From NCBI GenBank assembly GCA_009380095.1, contig WHSL01000041.1, positions 1-33,998 of the forward strand: 33,998 nucleotides of DNA. Direction: 5' to 3'. Below the pieces are notes generated by a model. That model did no database searches and was not told the origin of the DNA. It saw nothing but the letters and a program-made list of their open reading frames with translations. Within the stretch, counting starts at the first letter, position 1. Each line of letters starts with the position of its first letter. The stretch is from Streptosporangiales bacterium. GTDB lineage: Bacteria > Actinomycetota > Actinomycetes > Streptosporangiales > Streptosporangiaceae. Position numbers and translations under genes: made by a program. Below are positions 24,022 to 32,849 of the stretch, in pieces.

Positions 24022-27000
24022 TCAGGACATGCGCGCGATGGAGTCGCGGAGCCGGGCGAGGTCGCGCATGCGTCGCTCGAACGTGGTGCCGACGGCGAGC
24101 AGGACGGCCCCGCCGATCGCGATCGGCACCCAGCGCGGTACGGCGCTGAGCACCTCCGCCACCTCCGGGGCCAGCTCGCGGATCACGACGATCAGCAGCA
24201 CTCCGCCGCCGAGCAGGGCGGGGGCCTGAGAGCGCGCCCGCGCACCGAGTACGGCGACGGTGAGCGCTGCGGCGCCGAGCAGCAGGGGCCGTACCCAGTC
24301 CTCGTCGCCGACGGCCACGAGCAGGCTCGGCAGGAGCCCACCCGCGAGACCGCTGCCGTACGCGGCCCACGACGACAGCTCCGGCCGCCGCCGGTGCCGC
24401 AGCCATCCGATCACCAGGGCCGGGACGGCGAACGGGAGCGAGTACGCCTCGATGACCTGGACGTCCTCCAGCCACAGCCGCAGCCACGCGGCCACGAGCA
24501 GGAACCCCGCGCCCGCGTACCAGACCCGATCCCGCCCGGGCCGCAGGGCCGTCGCCAGCAGCAGCACACCGGTCCCGGCCAAGGCCAGGTCGAGCAGATC
24601 CGGGTCGCCGGCGGTGAGCAGGATGCCGGCCGCCGCGGTCACCGCGCCCGCCGCCTCCCAGAACGGGATCACCGGCGCCCAGCGGCCACGCGCCCATGCC
24701 GACGCCACGGTCAACGCCGCCACACCGAGTACGGCCAGGCCGGAGAGCTCCGTGCTCAGCTCCGCCGCGCGCGCCACCGCGAACGCCTCGCCCGCCAGCA
24801 CGAACACCGCGGCCACGGAGGCCACCACACGCACCCAGTCGTGCGGAGTCAACGCCCCGACTCCCGGGATGCGGCGGGCAGCGGGTGCCGCCTCGCTCAC
24901 GGAGGCATCGGAGCCTGAGAGCGACGCCTCGCCACTGGCCGTGGCAGCGGGGTGCGGCGATGCCGAGGCCGCGTCGGACTCGGCGCGGCCGGGGCCGGGC
25001 GACGGGAGGTCGTGCCGGGCAAGGGCGGCACAGGTGGCGGAGGCGGCGGCGAGGACGCCGAGGGTGACCAGAGTGGCCCTCTCGTCGGCGAGGGCGAGCA
25101 GAATGGGTGCGGGCGCGAGCAGGTATGCGGCCAGCACCGCCCAGCCGGCGCGCGGCCCTCGGGCCCACGCCGCGAGCCCGAGCATGGCGAGGCACAGCAC
25201 GAGCTCCACGGCGAGTGCCGCGGCATAGGGCAGGCGCGCCACGAACGGCACGGGGAGCACGCCGAGCAGCGCCAGCCCGGCCCCCGCGTACGCGAAGCCG
25301 GCCCGGCGTGTCGCCCGGGCCGCGAGCAGGGCGGCGAGCGCCCCGATCGCGAACAGCACGCTCGGGTGGAAGGTCCACACGTCGAGGGAGACGTCCTCGG
25401 GCGCCGGCGGGAGCGTGTCCCGGGCCGTCGCCGGGGCGCCCGTCCACACCTCGCCCTCCAGCGGCAGCGGCCCGATCGCCGCGAGCACCGCCGCCGGCAG
25501 CGCGAACAGCTGACCGATCCCGATCACGGCGGCCCCCGCCCACCGGGCACCGGACTCCAGCCGCGACGACAGCCATCGCGACGCCACGAGCACTACGAGC
25601 GCGACGGCCGCCAAGGCCACGACCGCGTCCGGCATCGACCGCAGCCACGGGCCCGCCGCCATCACCGGCGCGCTGATCGCCATCAGCCCCGCACCTACTG
25701 CGACCGCCCCGGCCCGGCCGGCCCCGGCCCGCGATGTGGATGGCGGCTCCTCGCTCACTGAGTCCGCGGGAGAGGACGAGGCCGCGGGAGGGACGGCGGG
25801 CCGATCCTGTGACGTGGACGGAGGCTCCTCGCCCATGGAGCCCCCGGGAGGGACGGCCGGTCGAGCCTGTGACGTGAGGGGAGGCTCCCCGCTCACTGCG
25901 TCCGCAGGTGAAGACGAGGCCGTGGGAGGGACGCCGGGCCGGGACTGTGCCGTGGGCGGCGGCGTCTCGGCCCCGGGGGCGGTGGCCGAGGGCGGAGCCG
26001 TGGTGGGAGCCGTGGGAGGGGCGATGGCGGGACCGCGGTGGGCGTAGGCGGCCCCGGTGACGGCGGCGACGGCGAGGATCGCGGCGGCGATCAGGTGGTC
26101 CGGGATGGTCTCCGGCCCGGAGAGCAGCGCGGTGAGGGCGCCGAGGACCCAGCTGACGAGGAAGGCCATGGTGATGACGGCCCGGTCGCTCCGGGCGGGG
26201 TCGCGGCCGGTCACCGCCCCGAGTGCGCCGGGGCGGAGGAGCAGGAGGTCGAGTGCGGCGGTGGCGGCGAGGCCGGTCGCCACGCCGGCGGCGTCAAGAT
26301 TCGCGGCGGCGGCCGCAAGGGGCAGCGGGAACCGGGAGAGCAGCACGGCGGCGGCGAACGCCCCGCGCAGCCCGAGCGCACGCGCGTAGCCCCCGGCGAG
26401 CACCGCGGTCAGCGCCGTGACCACCGCCCAATACGCCTGCCCCTCGACCGCGTCCAGACCGGCGAGCCCGTACGCCTGGGCCGCGTAGCAGTCCAGCAGG
26501 AAGAGGCCCACCGCGAGCAGCGCCAGCGTCTCCCCCGTGGCTGTCAGCCCGCGACGGCGCAGCGGACGCGGCACGTACGCCAGCGCGGCGGTCACTCCGA
26601 GCAGGATCGCGGCGCGCCCGCCGATGCCCATGGATCCCCAGGTGACCACCGTGAACACGATCGCGGCGACGGCCAGGAGCAGGCCGCCGAGCACCAGCAT
26701 CAGGTTCTGCGCGGTCCGCCCGGCCAGGCCCCGCCGCGGCGCGCCGGCCGCCGCCGGGCCGGCCCCGGAATCCCCGGCCGACCCCGCCGCGGCGGACTCG
26801 TGACCTCCGGCCCATCCCGGCATGGCGGCCGACCCCGGCGTCGAGGCCGGCGCGGGCGGGGCGGAGCCATGACCTCCGGCGGCCCCGGGCGGCAGCGGCA
26901 CGTCGTACGGGAGCGGGCGCTGCGGCACCTCATCGCCACGCGACTGCGCCTCGCGCAACGCCCCCAGGTAGATCGCACGGTCGGCGAGCAGCCGCTCCCG

Positions 27001-27147
27001 GTGCTGCTGCAGGTTGGCGAGCTCGACGTCGATCCGCCACAGCGCGGCGGCGGCCGGCCCGGTCAGCGGCAGGCCGCACGCGGGACAGCTGTCCTGCCCG
27101 GTCAGCGGCGCCGAGCAGGACGGACAAGCCGGTGCGTCCTGCCCCAT
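24022..27147 (-). CDS. Large polytopic membrane protein with N-terminal zinc ribbon (SCO7613-like)
   Basis: Starting at ATG 27147 (GGGGAG seven bases upstream) gives 1,041 residues. The N-terminus has a double zinc ribbon (CPSCSAPL and CPACGLPL), a short coiled segment (ELANLQQHRERLLADRAIYL) and a Pro/Gly linker. A first membrane segment (NLMLVLGGLLLAVAAIVFTV) begins a long run of more than twenty hydrophobic helices interrupted by Pro/Ser-rich loops. A 70-80 residue loop near 395-470 is built from repeats of RPAVPP-SSSPAD-EEPPSTS. This is the architecture of the actinobacterial SCO7613 C-terminal-domain membrane proteins, of unknown function. It terminates convergently near the nar relic. 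Confidence 0.8.
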   Translation of the reverse strand: MGQDAPACPSCSAPLTGQDSCPACGLPLTGPAAAALWRIDVELANLQQHRERLLADRAIYLGALREAQSRGDEVPQRPLPYDVPLPPGAAGGHGSAPPAPASTPGSAAMPGWAGGHESAAAGSAGDSGAGPAAAGAPRRGLAGRTAQNLMLVLGGLLLAVAAIVFTVVTWGSMGIGGRAAILLGVTAALAYVPRPLRRRGLTATGETLALLAVGLFLLDCYAAQAYGLAGLDAVEGQAYWAVVTALTAVLAGGYARALGLRGAFAAAVLLSRFPLPLAAAAANLDAAGVATGLAATAALDLLLLRPGALGAVTGRDPARSDRAVITMAFLVSWVLGALTALLSGPETIPDHLIAAAILAVAAVTGAAYAHRGPAIAPPTAPTTAPPSATAPGAETPPPTAQSRPGVPPTASSSPADAVSGEPPLTSQARPAVPPGGSMGEEPPSTSQDRPAVPPAASSSPADSVSEEPPSTSRAGAGRAGAVAVGAGLMAISAPVMAAGPWLRSMPDAVVALAAVALVVLVASRWLSSRLESGARWAGAAVIGIGQLFALPAAVLAAIGPLPLEGEVWTGAPATARDTLPPAPEDVSLDVWTFHPSVLFAIGALAALLAARATRRAGFAYAGAGLALLGVLPVPFVARLPYAAALAVELVLCLAMLGLAAWARGPRAGWAVLAAYLLAPAPILLALADERATLVTLGVLAAASATCAALARHDLPSPGPGRAESDAASASPHPAATASGEASLSGSDASVSEAAPAARRIPGVGALTPHDWVRVVASVAAVFVLAGEAFAVARAAELSTELSGLAVLGVAALTVASAWARGRWAPVIPFWEAAGAVTAAAGILLTAGDPDLLDLALAGTGVLLLATALRPGRDRVWYAGAGFLLVAAWLRLWLEDVQVIEAYSLPFAVPALVIGWLRHRRRPELSSWAAYGSGLAGGLLPSLLVAVGDEDWVRPLLLGAAALTVAVLGARARSQAPALLGGGVLLIVVIRELAPEVAEVLSAVPRWVPIAIGGAVLLAVGTTFERRMRDLARLRDSIARMS
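25736..25975. repeat. In-frame imperfect tandem repeats in the large membrane-protein gene
   Basis: Three units of up to about 78 bp, one shortened by roughly 27 bp, encode a loop with recurring RPAVPP, SSSPAD and EEPPSTSQ motifs. Internal GGGAGGGACG and GAGGCTCCTCGC elements recur with few changes. Length changes keep the frame, pointing to replication slippage or recombination in an unstructured loop. Confidence 0.7.
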
Positions 27148-27305
27148 CGGCACGCTCCCCGCTCATAGTGGTCGTCGCTCGGGCACCAACCGTAGGACGA
27201 GATCACCGGCCCCGCCCGGAATTACGTGATTACCGAAGCGATGCCCCCCACCTTGACCGCATCCGACCGGCCAAACCGGCAAGAACCGGGGAAGCGACGC
27301 CGCCC

Positions 27306-28106
27306 TCAGCCGAAGTCGGGCGGCCGCTTCTCCCGCAGGGCGCTGAGCCCCTCCGCGACGTCGGGACCGGTGAATTGGAAGAACTCCAGCGCAAGCGAGG
27401 CGTCGAACGCGGGACCCGCACTGCGCAGCCAGTTGTTCAGCGCGTACTTGGTCCACCTGATCGCGTCCTGAGAGCCCGCGGCGAGCCGCCCGGCGATCTC
27501 CAGCGCCTTGTCGTGCACCTCGTCGTCCGGCACGCAGAGGCTGACGAGGCCGATCCGCTCCGCCTCGGCGCCGGTCAGCGTCTCGCAGGTGAGCAGGTGG
27601 TACTTGGCCTTCGCCATGCCGCAGAGCAACGGCCACACGATCACCGAGTGGTCGCCCGCGGCGACGCCGAGCCGGGTGTGCCCGTCGATGATGCGCGCGT
27701 GCTCTCCCGCCACCGACACGTCCGCGAGCAGCCCGACGGCGAGCCCGGCGCCGACGGCCGGCCCCTGCATCGCGCTCACCACCGGCTTGGAGCAGTTGAT
27801 CACGTTGTAGACGATGTCCCGCGCCTCGGCGAGCACCCGGGCGCGGACCGCGTAGTCCGCGACCATCTCCTCGATCATGGACAGGTCGCCGCCGGCGGAG
27901 AAGGCGTTCCCCTCACCGCGGATCACGACGGCGCGCACGTCGTCGTCCCGGTCCACGTCGCGCCAGATCTCGGCGAGCTCGCGATGCCCCACGGTGTCGA
28001 CCGCGTTCAGCCGCCCGGGGGCGCTGATCGTCACCCGGAGCACCCCGTCGAGGCCGTCGGGCCTGTCGATGCGCAGCCGCTCGTACGCCGCGTACCGGTC
28101 GCTCAC
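27306..28106 (-). CDS. Enoyl-CoA hydratase/isomerase (crotonase) family protein
   Basis: A 266-residue protein of normal crotonase length. GTG 28106 has GGAAGGG seven bases upstream. The CoA/oxyanion-hole segments are FSAGGDL (69-75) and [15 protein letters not shown] (115-129). The two glutamates used by classical enoyl-CoA hydratase are not at the aligned sites: an alanine and a histidine (H143 in [12 protein letters not shown]) appear instead, with D152 nearby as a possible acid. It may therefore be an isomerase, hydrolase or another crotonase-fold enzyme acting on an acyl-CoA. It lies 37 bp downstream of the HSL-type esterase gene and is probably co-transcribed with it. Confidence 0.88.
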   Translation of the reverse strand: MSDRYAAYERLRIDRPDGLDGVLRVTISAPGRLNAVDTVGHRELAEIWRDVDRDDDVRAVVIRGEGNAFSAGGDLSMIEEMVADYAVRARVLAEARDIVYNVINCSKPVVSAMQGPAVGAGLAVGLLADVSVAGEHARIIDGHTRLGVAAGDHSVIVWPLLCGMAKAKYHLLTCETLTGAEAERIGLVSLCVPDDEVHDKALEIAGRLAAGSQDAIRWTKYALNNWLRSAGPAFDASLALEFFQFTGPDVAEGLSALREKRPPDFG

Positions 28107-28143
28107 GCGATCACCCTTCCGTCGCGGTCCCCCGCGCGCCGGT

Positions 28144-29121
28144 TCACGCGCGGCCCTCGGCCGCCGCTTCCTCGGTACGGGGGGCCATGGGCTCGTACAC
28201 GTTGCCGAAGGCCTCGCGCAGCCGCGCGGCCGCCCAGTTCCGCGCGTCCGCGGTCGCGTCGAACGCGCTGGGCAGGCCGAAGAAGCCGTGCGGCACGCCC
28301 TCGAAGCGCTGCTGCGCGACGGGCACCCCGGCCGCGGCGAGCCGAGCCGCGTACGCCTCGCCCTCGTCGCGCAGCACGTCGTACTCGGCGGTAATGATGG
28401 TGGCGGGCGCCACCTCGGCGATGTCGTGCGCGCGCAGCGGGGCGATCCGCGGGCCGAAGCGGTCGCCGCCCTGCACGTACTGGTCGATGTACCAGCCCAT
28501 GCTGGAGGCGTTGAGGCCGTAGCCGGAGGCGAACTCGGTGTAGCTCGCGGTGTCCATCCCGGTGTCGGTGATCGGGTAGACGAGCAGCTGGTGCACGAGC
28601 CGTACGCCGTCGGCGGGGGCGGTCTGCGCGGTGACGGCCGCGAGGTTGCCGCCGGCGCTGTCCCCCCAGATCGCGATGCGACCGGCGTCGATGCCGTACC
28701 GGTCGGGCCGCGCCGCCACGTCGGCGAGCACGGCGCGCGCGTCGTCGAGCGCGGCGGGGAACCGGTGCTCGGGCGCGAGCCGGTAGCCCACGGAGACCAC
28801 GGTGCACCCGGCCGCCCGCGCCATGGACGTGCACAGCGCCTCGGACACGTCGATGCCGCCGGCGACCCATCCGCCGCCGTGCAGGTAGACGGTGACCGGC
28901 AGCGGCTCGTCCCCCTCCTCGGGCCGGAACACCCGCACCGGCACGGTCGCCGCCGCCGCCGCCGCGACCTCGAGATCGGTGACGGACGGCAGCTCCAGCG
29001 GGTCGCCGCGGAAGACGTCCAGCGACCGGTCCGAGCGGATCTCTTCCAGCGTCAGCGGCGGCGCGTCCGGGTCGCGCTCGGTGATCCGGAAGAAGCGTTC
29101 GGCTTGGGGATGTATCGGCAT
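28144..29121 (-). CDS. HSL-type alpha/beta-hydrolase (esterase/lipase family IV)
   Basis: From ATG 29121 (GGAGG eight bases upstream) the enzyme has 325 residues. The family IV signature HGGGW (oxyanion hole) precedes [15 protein letters not shown] and the nucleophile motif GDSAGG. The acid is D in [10 protein letters not shown] and the base is H in VPHGFFG. The complete triad and standard length suggest an active carboxylesterase, probably cytoplasmic since no signal peptide is seen. It precedes the crotonase gene by 37 bp; together they could process an ester or acyl intermediate, but no pathway can be named. Confidence 0.93.
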   Translation of the reverse strand: MPIHPQAERFFRITERDPDAPPLTLEEIRSDRSLDVFRGDPLELPSVTDLEVAAAAAATVPVRVFRPEEGDEPLPVTVYLHGGGWVAGGIDVSEALCTSMARAAGCTVVSVGYRLAPEHRFPAALDDARAVLADVAARPDRYGIDAGRIAIWGDSAGGNLAAVTAQTAPADGVRLVHQLLVYPITDTGMDTASYTEFASGYGLNASSMGWYIDQYVQGGDRFGPRIAPLRAHDIAEVAPATIITAEYDVLRDEGEAYAARLAAAGVPVAQQRFEGVPHGFFGLPSAFDATADARNWAAARLREAFGNVYEPMAPRTEEAAAEGRA

Positions 29122-29263
29122 CGTGAAGACCTCCGCGGTGACCTTAGTCCAGGAGGGCCGCCCAGGGCAGCCTCCCACTCCGGACGCGCCGCCTTCGGCC
29201 GATCCGGTGAACGCGGCCCGTACGGTCCCCATGCGTTCAGGCCACCGCCCATCCGGGACCGGG

Positions 29264-29983
29264 TCAGCCCGCCCGCGCGGGTGCCCGCCGCTCCGCGGCC
29301 TCGGTGAGCGCGGTGAAGATTCTCAGGTCGCCGGCCTCCTCCGCGTTCCATTGGACGCCCAGCCCGAAGGGGTGTCCCTGCAGCTCGACGGCCTCAACGA
29401 TCTGGTCGTCCGCCCATGCGACGGCCATCAGCCCCTTGCCCAGCCGCTGCACGGCCTGACGGTGCGCCGTGGGCACGCTCGCGGTGGCGCCGAGCGCGCG
29501 GCCGAGCCGGCTGGACGGGCTGATCGCGACCGCGTGCGTGCCGGGTTTGACCGGATCCGGCGCGTGTGCGTCGTGGCCGACGGTGCCCGGCAGATCCTGG
29601 ATGAGCGTGCCGCCCCGGGCCACGTTGAGCACGTGCAGCCCGCGGGAGACGGCGAGGAACGGTATGCCCGCCTCGGCCGCGGCCCGGACCAGGGCGATCT
29701 CGAAGCGGTCGCGGTGACCGTCCGGGGGTGGGTCCGCGTCCTGGGGGTCCGCCCCGTACAGCCCCGGGCCGACCGGGCCGCCGTCGGCGAGGATCAGCGC
29801 GTCGAACCGGGTCACCAGCGCGCCGGCCCCGGCGAAGCCGAGCGGCGGCAGCACGACCGGGGTGCCGCCGGCGCGCTCCACAGCACGGGTGTACGGAGCG
29901 GGCGACAACACCGCCTCGCGGACCCAGTCGCCCCAGCGGGCCGGCTCGAGGTGGCTGGTGATCCCGATGAGCGGACGCGGCAT
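29264..29983 (-). CDS. PuuD/peptidase C26-like protein lacking catalytic Cys and His
   Basis: From ATG 29983 (GGAGG four to five bases upstream) the protein has 239 residues, the full length of gamma-glutamyl-GABA hydrolase-like class I amidotransferases. The fold is clear: PLIGITSH, LILADGGPVGPGLYG, LHVLNVARGGTLIQDLPG, and GLGVQW near the end. The nucleophile elbow, normally a C-R-G-x-Q motif, reads SRGLH (S113 for Cys). The normal QWHPE reads QWNAE (N213 for His), with E215 kept. The VNSxHHQ block reads VPTAHRQ. It is therefore probably a pseudoenzyme that binds a glutamyl or glutamine-like ligand or a partner protein. No pathway neighbours (PuuA, PuuB, PuuC) are present. Confidence 0.88.
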   Translation of the reverse strand: MPRPLIGITSHLEPARWGDWVREAVLSPAPYTRAVERAGGTPVVLPPLGFAGAGALVTRFDALILADGGPVGPGLYGADPQDADPPPDGHRDRFEIALVRAAAEAGIPFLAVSRGLHVLNVARGGTLIQDLPGTVGHDAHAPDPVKPGTHAVAISPSSRLGRALGATASVPTAHRQAVQRLGKGLMAVAWADDQIVEAVELQGHPFGLGVQWNAEEAGDLRIFTALTEAAERRAPARAG

Positions 29984-30310
29984 GAGACCTCCAGACCTGC
30001 GCGGGCGATGGGCCGGGCGCCGCCGCACGCCCCCGGTGCGCGGCCGCCCTCCGCCCATGATGCTGCATGCTCGCCCATTACGCTCGCCGCCCGGCGAAAT
30101 CATTTCCCCGTTCCCTGGATAACCGCCGAAATTCCACGCCTACCACTAATTTACTAAGCAAGCTCGTATCCCTATTCGAGCGCCCGAATCGCCCTATGCG
30201 CCCCGCTTGCCGGAACTTTCGGGATTGCCGGGAACGCTTGTCGTCGCCCTCGTCGGGTGTAACACTCCCAGGTGAGGACCGGATCATGTGGGGGGCGGCG
30301 AAGTGTGCAG
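29984..30310. other. Divergent intergenic region upstream of the PuuD-like and flavohemoglobin genes
   Basis: About 330 bp, clearly AT-richer than the surroundings around 30,080-30,240. It holds the start regions of both genes and a good promoter-like pair for the flavohemoglobin (separate entry). A short dyad TTCG-agcgcc-CGAA lies at about 30174-30187. No coding sequence is supported. Confidence 0.5.
30238..30265 (+). promoter_or_regulatory. Candidate flavohemoglobin promoter
   Basis: TTGTCG (30238-30243) and TAACAC (30260-30265) are 16 bp apart on the plus strand and lie about 45 bp upstream of the flavohemoglobin start. The -35 box is four of six and the -10 box three or four of six to consensus. 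I see no convincing NsrR or FNR dyad. Confidence 0.35.
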
Positions 30311-31414
30311 ATGGAATTGAATCCACGCCTGATCAAGGAAACATTCTCCTATGTGGAAAGGCACTCGGATGAGGCGATCGGCTATTTCTACGGCCGGCTG
30401 TTCGCCGAGTATCCCCGGCTGCGGCAACTGTTCCCGCCCGCACTCGACGTCCAGCGGGACCGCCTTTTCGCCGCCCTCACCCGGGTGGTGTTCAGCCTCG
30501 ACAACCCGGAGTCGCTGAGCACGTACCTGGCCGCCCTCGGCCGCGACCACCGCAAGTTCGGCGTCACCGCCGAGCACTTCGAGGCGGTGGGCAAGGCGCT
30601 CATCGTCACCCTGTGCAAATACGCCGGTACGGCCTGGAGCGCGGAAGCCGAGGCCGCGTGGGCCGCGGCGTACGCGGAGGCCGCCGACATGATGATCAAG
30701 GCGAGTGAGGCGGAGGACACCCCGCCCTGGTGGGACGCGCAGGTCGTGGAGCACGAGCTGCGCCGGCCGGACATCGCCGTGGTCACGCTGCGGCCGGGAC
30801 AGCCGCTCCCGTACGAGCCCGGGCAGTACGTCAGCGTGCAGACCACGCGCTGGCCGCGGGTGTGGCGCACCTTCTCGATCGCCAACGCGCCGCGGCCGGA
30901 CCACCTGCTCCGACTGCACGTACGGGCGCTGCCCGGCGGCTGGGTCAGCGGCACGCTGGCGAACCACACCAAACCGGGCGACACCGTGCTGCTCGGCGCC
31001 GCCCGCGGTTCGATGGTGCTGGACGCGGCCTCCGGCGGCGACCTGCTCTGCGTGGCCGGCGGCACCGGGCTGGCGCCCATCAAGGCGCTCGTCGAGCAGG
31101 TGGTGCGCAGCGGCCGGCGGCGCGGCGTGCAGCTGTTCGTGGCCGCCCGCACCCAGGCCGACCTGTACGACATGCCGGACCTGGAGCGGTTGCGCGCCTC
31201 CTACCCGTGGCTCGACATCCGCCCGGTGGTCTCCGCCGGGCCCGGCGAGGACGGACAGGACTCGCTGGTGAGCACGCTACGGGAGCAGGCCGGCGCGCCC
31301 GGCGGCGACGCGTACGTGTGCGGGCCCGAGCCGATGACCCGGGCGATCACCACCCTGCTGCGCGAGCTCGGCGTACCGCCGGCACGCATCCACCACGACC
31401 TCGGCGGGTTCTGA
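30311..31414 (+). CDS. Flavohemoglobin-like protein (globin plus FAD/NAD reductase), NO dioxygenase candidate
   Basis: From ATG 30311 the protein has 367 residues; GTG 30305 is an alternative. The globin domain (1-135) keeps B10 tyrosine Y27 in YFYGRLF, E7 glutamine Q48 in QRDRLF and proximal histidine H80 in RDHRKFG. The FAD domain (about 140-240) has EPGQYVSV and RTFSIANAP, where Hmp has a tyrosine in RxYS. The NAD domain has GGTGLAPIKAL and CGPEPMT, ending DLGGF. This is the order and size of Hmp-type flavohemoglobins, which turn nitric oxide into nitrate with O2 and NAD(P)H. Function is inferred from these residues. Its gene is separated from the nar relic by about 6.5 kb. Confidence 0.9.
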   Translation: MELNPRLIKETFSYVERHSDEAIGYFYGRLFAEYPRLRQLFPPALDVQRDRLFAALTRVVFSLDNPESLSTYLAALGRDHRKFGVTAEHFEAVGKALIVTLCKYAGTAWSAEAEAAWAAAYAEAADMMIKASEAEDTPPWWDAQVVEHELRRPDIAVVTLRPGQPLPYEPGQYVSVQTTRWPRVWRTFSIANAPRPDHLLRLHVRALPGGWVSGTLANHTKPGDTVLLGAARGSMVLDAASGGDLLCVAGGTGLAPIKALVEQVVRSGRRRGVQLFVAARTQADLYDMPDLERLRASYPWLDIRPVVSAGPGEDGQDSLVSTLREQAGAPGGDAYVCGPEPMTRAITTLLRELGVPPARIHHDLGGF

Positions 31415-31425
31415 CGGGGCGGCCC

Positions 31426-31824
31426 TCAGCGCCCGGTCAGGACGGCCTGCGTCTGCGTCACCTGGGCGATCCGCCGGCCTTCGCGGGTGATGTCGGTCTG
31501 CACCACGATCGTCGTACGGCCCACGTGCAGCGGCCGCGCGACCCCCGTCACCTCCCCCTCGGGAACGCCACGGAAGAAGTTCGTCTTGGACTCGATCGTC
31601 GAGGTGGCGGCGCCCTCCGGCAGGTTCAGGAAGCCGCACAGCGCGCCCAGGGTGTCGCCGAAGGTCATGATCGCCCCGCCGTGCATGGTCCCGTACGTGG
31701 TGCACAGCTCGGCGCGCCAGGCGAGCGCTCCCCGTACCTCCTCCGGGGCCGCCGCCTGCAGCGTGATGCCGCAGTGCGCCGCGAAGGGCTGCCGGTCGAT
31801 GAGTTCCTGAGTCACAGTGCTCAT
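31426..31824 (-). CDS. PaaI-type hotdog thioesterase
   Basis: A 132-residue hotdog-fold protein. The signature HGGAIMTFGDTLGA with the catalytic-type aspartate and SKTNFFRGVPEGEVTG followed by HVGRTTIVVQTDI match the PaaI/YdiI acyl-CoA thioesterase family; activity would release CoA from an acyl or aromatic acyl-CoA. ATG 31824 lacks a good ribosome site. It is convergent with the flavohemoglobin gene (11 bp apart) and divergent from the XRE regulator across an 88-bp gap that contains a dyad, so the regulator may control it. Confidence 0.9.
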   Translation of the reverse strand: MSTVTQELIDRQPFAAHCGITLQAAAPEEVRGALAWRAELCTTYGTMHGGAIMTFGDTLGALCGFLNLPEGAATSTIESKTNFFRGVPEGEVTGVARPLHVGRTTIVVQTDITREGRRIAQVTQTQAVLTGR

Positions 31825-31870
31825 GCCCGGAAGCCAAGCAAGATCCGGTATCGGTGTCCATGACGCGCCG

Positions 31871-31904
31871 GGTAATGGCAAAGCCGCTACCACCCGGTTA
31901 GCTT
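31871..31904 (+). promoter_or_regulatory. Dyad operator and overlapping leaderless promoter of the XRE regulator
   Basis: GGTAatGGC-AAA-GCCgcTACC (31871-31891) is an inverted repeat with seven of nine paired positions. It overlaps a plus-strand promoter-like pair: TGGCAA (31876-31881), 17 bp, TAGCTT (31899-31904). The -10 box ends eight bases before the ATG at 31913 and there is no ribosome site, so a leaderless transcript is likely. The dyad sits where the regulator would repress itself and could also act on the divergent thioesterase gene. Confidence 0.5.
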
Positions 31905-31912
31905 CGATCTCG

Positions 31913-32707
31913 ATGAGCACCACGACCACCGCACGCCCCGGCGTCGGTCCGCTGCTGCGGGACTGGCGGCGCCGGCGCAGGCTGAGCCAGCTCGACCTGT
32001 CCATCGAATCCGGCATCTCCACCCGGCACCTCAGCTTCGTGGAGACCGGCCGTTCCGTGCCCAGCCGCGACATGGTGCTCCGCCTGGCGGAGCACCTCGG
32101 CGTGCCGCTGCGCGAGCGCAACCGGCTGCTGCTGGCCGCCGGGTACGCCCCCGTCTACCGGGAGAGCGGCCTCGACGAGCCGGAAATGGCCTCCGTACGG
32201 GAGGCGTTGCGCGCGGTGCTCGCGGCGCACGAGCCGTACCCGGCGGTGGTGCTCACCCAGCAGTGGGAGCTGGTGGAGGGCAACGCCGCGGTGAGCCTGC
32301 TGATCGAGGGGGTCACGGAGGAACTGCTGCGGCCGCCGGTGAACGCGTTGCGGCTCACCCTGCACCCGGACGGCATGGCGCCGCGGATCCGGAACCTCGG
32401 CCAGTGGAGCACCCACCTGCTGGACCGGCTGACCCGGCAGGTCGCGATCGGCGGGGACCCGGTGCTGGGCTCGCTGCTGGAGGAGCTCCGCTCGTACGGG
32501 GCCGCCAGGGATGAGGGCGCCGCGGGGGACGCCGCGCCCGGGCCCGCCGTACCGCTGTTGCTCGACGACGGCGCGGGAGGCACCTTCGCCTTCTACAGCG
32601 TGTTCGCCACCTTCGGTACGGCGGTCGACATCACCCTCGACGAGCTGGCGATCGAGACGTTCCTGCCCGCCGACACCGCCACGATGGAGCGCTTGCACAG
32701 ACGGTGA
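31913..32707 (+). CDS. XRE-family regulator with MmyB-like ligand-binding domain
   Basis: A 264-residue protein. An N-terminal XRE helix-turn-helix (LLRDWRRRRRLSQLDLSIES, ISTRHLSFVETGRSVPSR, MVLRLAEHLGVPLRERNRLL) is followed by the MmyB-type domain (about 85-260) with YPAVVLTQQWELVEGNAAV, a NALRLTLHPDGMAPRIRNLG segment and FYSVFATFGTAVDITLDELA. This domain has been seen to bind fatty-acid-like ligands and is typical of actinobacterial regulators that control a divergently transcribed neighbour. The divergent gene here is the thioesterase. The leaderless start and the upstream dyad fit autoregulation. Confidence 0.93.
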   Translation: MSTTTTARPGVGPLLRDWRRRRRLSQLDLSIESGISTRHLSFVETGRSVPSRDMVLRLAEHLGVPLRERNRLLLAAGYAPVYRESGLDEPEMASVREALRAVLAAHEPYPAVVLTQQWELVEGNAAVSLLIEGVTEELLRPPVNALRLTLHPDGMAPRIRNLGQWSTHLLDRLTRQVAIGGDPVLGSLLEELRSYGAARDEGAAGDAAPGPAVPLLLDDGAGGTFAFYSVFATFGTAVDITLDELAIETFLPADTATMERLHRR

Positions 32708-32849
32708 CCGGACGACTCCGTACGGCGGGCCTCCCGGCATCCGGTCCGGCCGCCGGGCGGAAGAACTCGGGGTGGCCTGCGAGGAAACGGGAAAACTGTC
32801 GGTACCCCCTGTCACGATGGCGACCACGCCAAGTGAGAGAGGAAGCGTC
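32708..32849. other. Intergenic region upstream of the BNR-propeller gene
   Basis: About 140 bp between two plus-strand genes. It ends in the AGAGAGGAAG ribosome site of the propeller gene. GGAAAACTGTCGGTACCCCCTGTCACGATGG (interrupted here by nothing coding) includes a CTGTC direct repeat (32798 and 32810). No terminator is evident. Confidence 0.3.

Noticed and set aside
24002-25648. Minus-strand Gly/Arg-rich open frame inside the large membrane-protein gene
   Set aside because: It is a frame shadow; the hydrophobic multi-helix frame has the plausible protein and a good ribosome site.
30100-30260. FNR- or NsrR-type dyad upstream of the flavohemoglobin gene
   Set aside because: Only a four-base TTCG/CGAA dyad is present; it does not match either consensus well enough.
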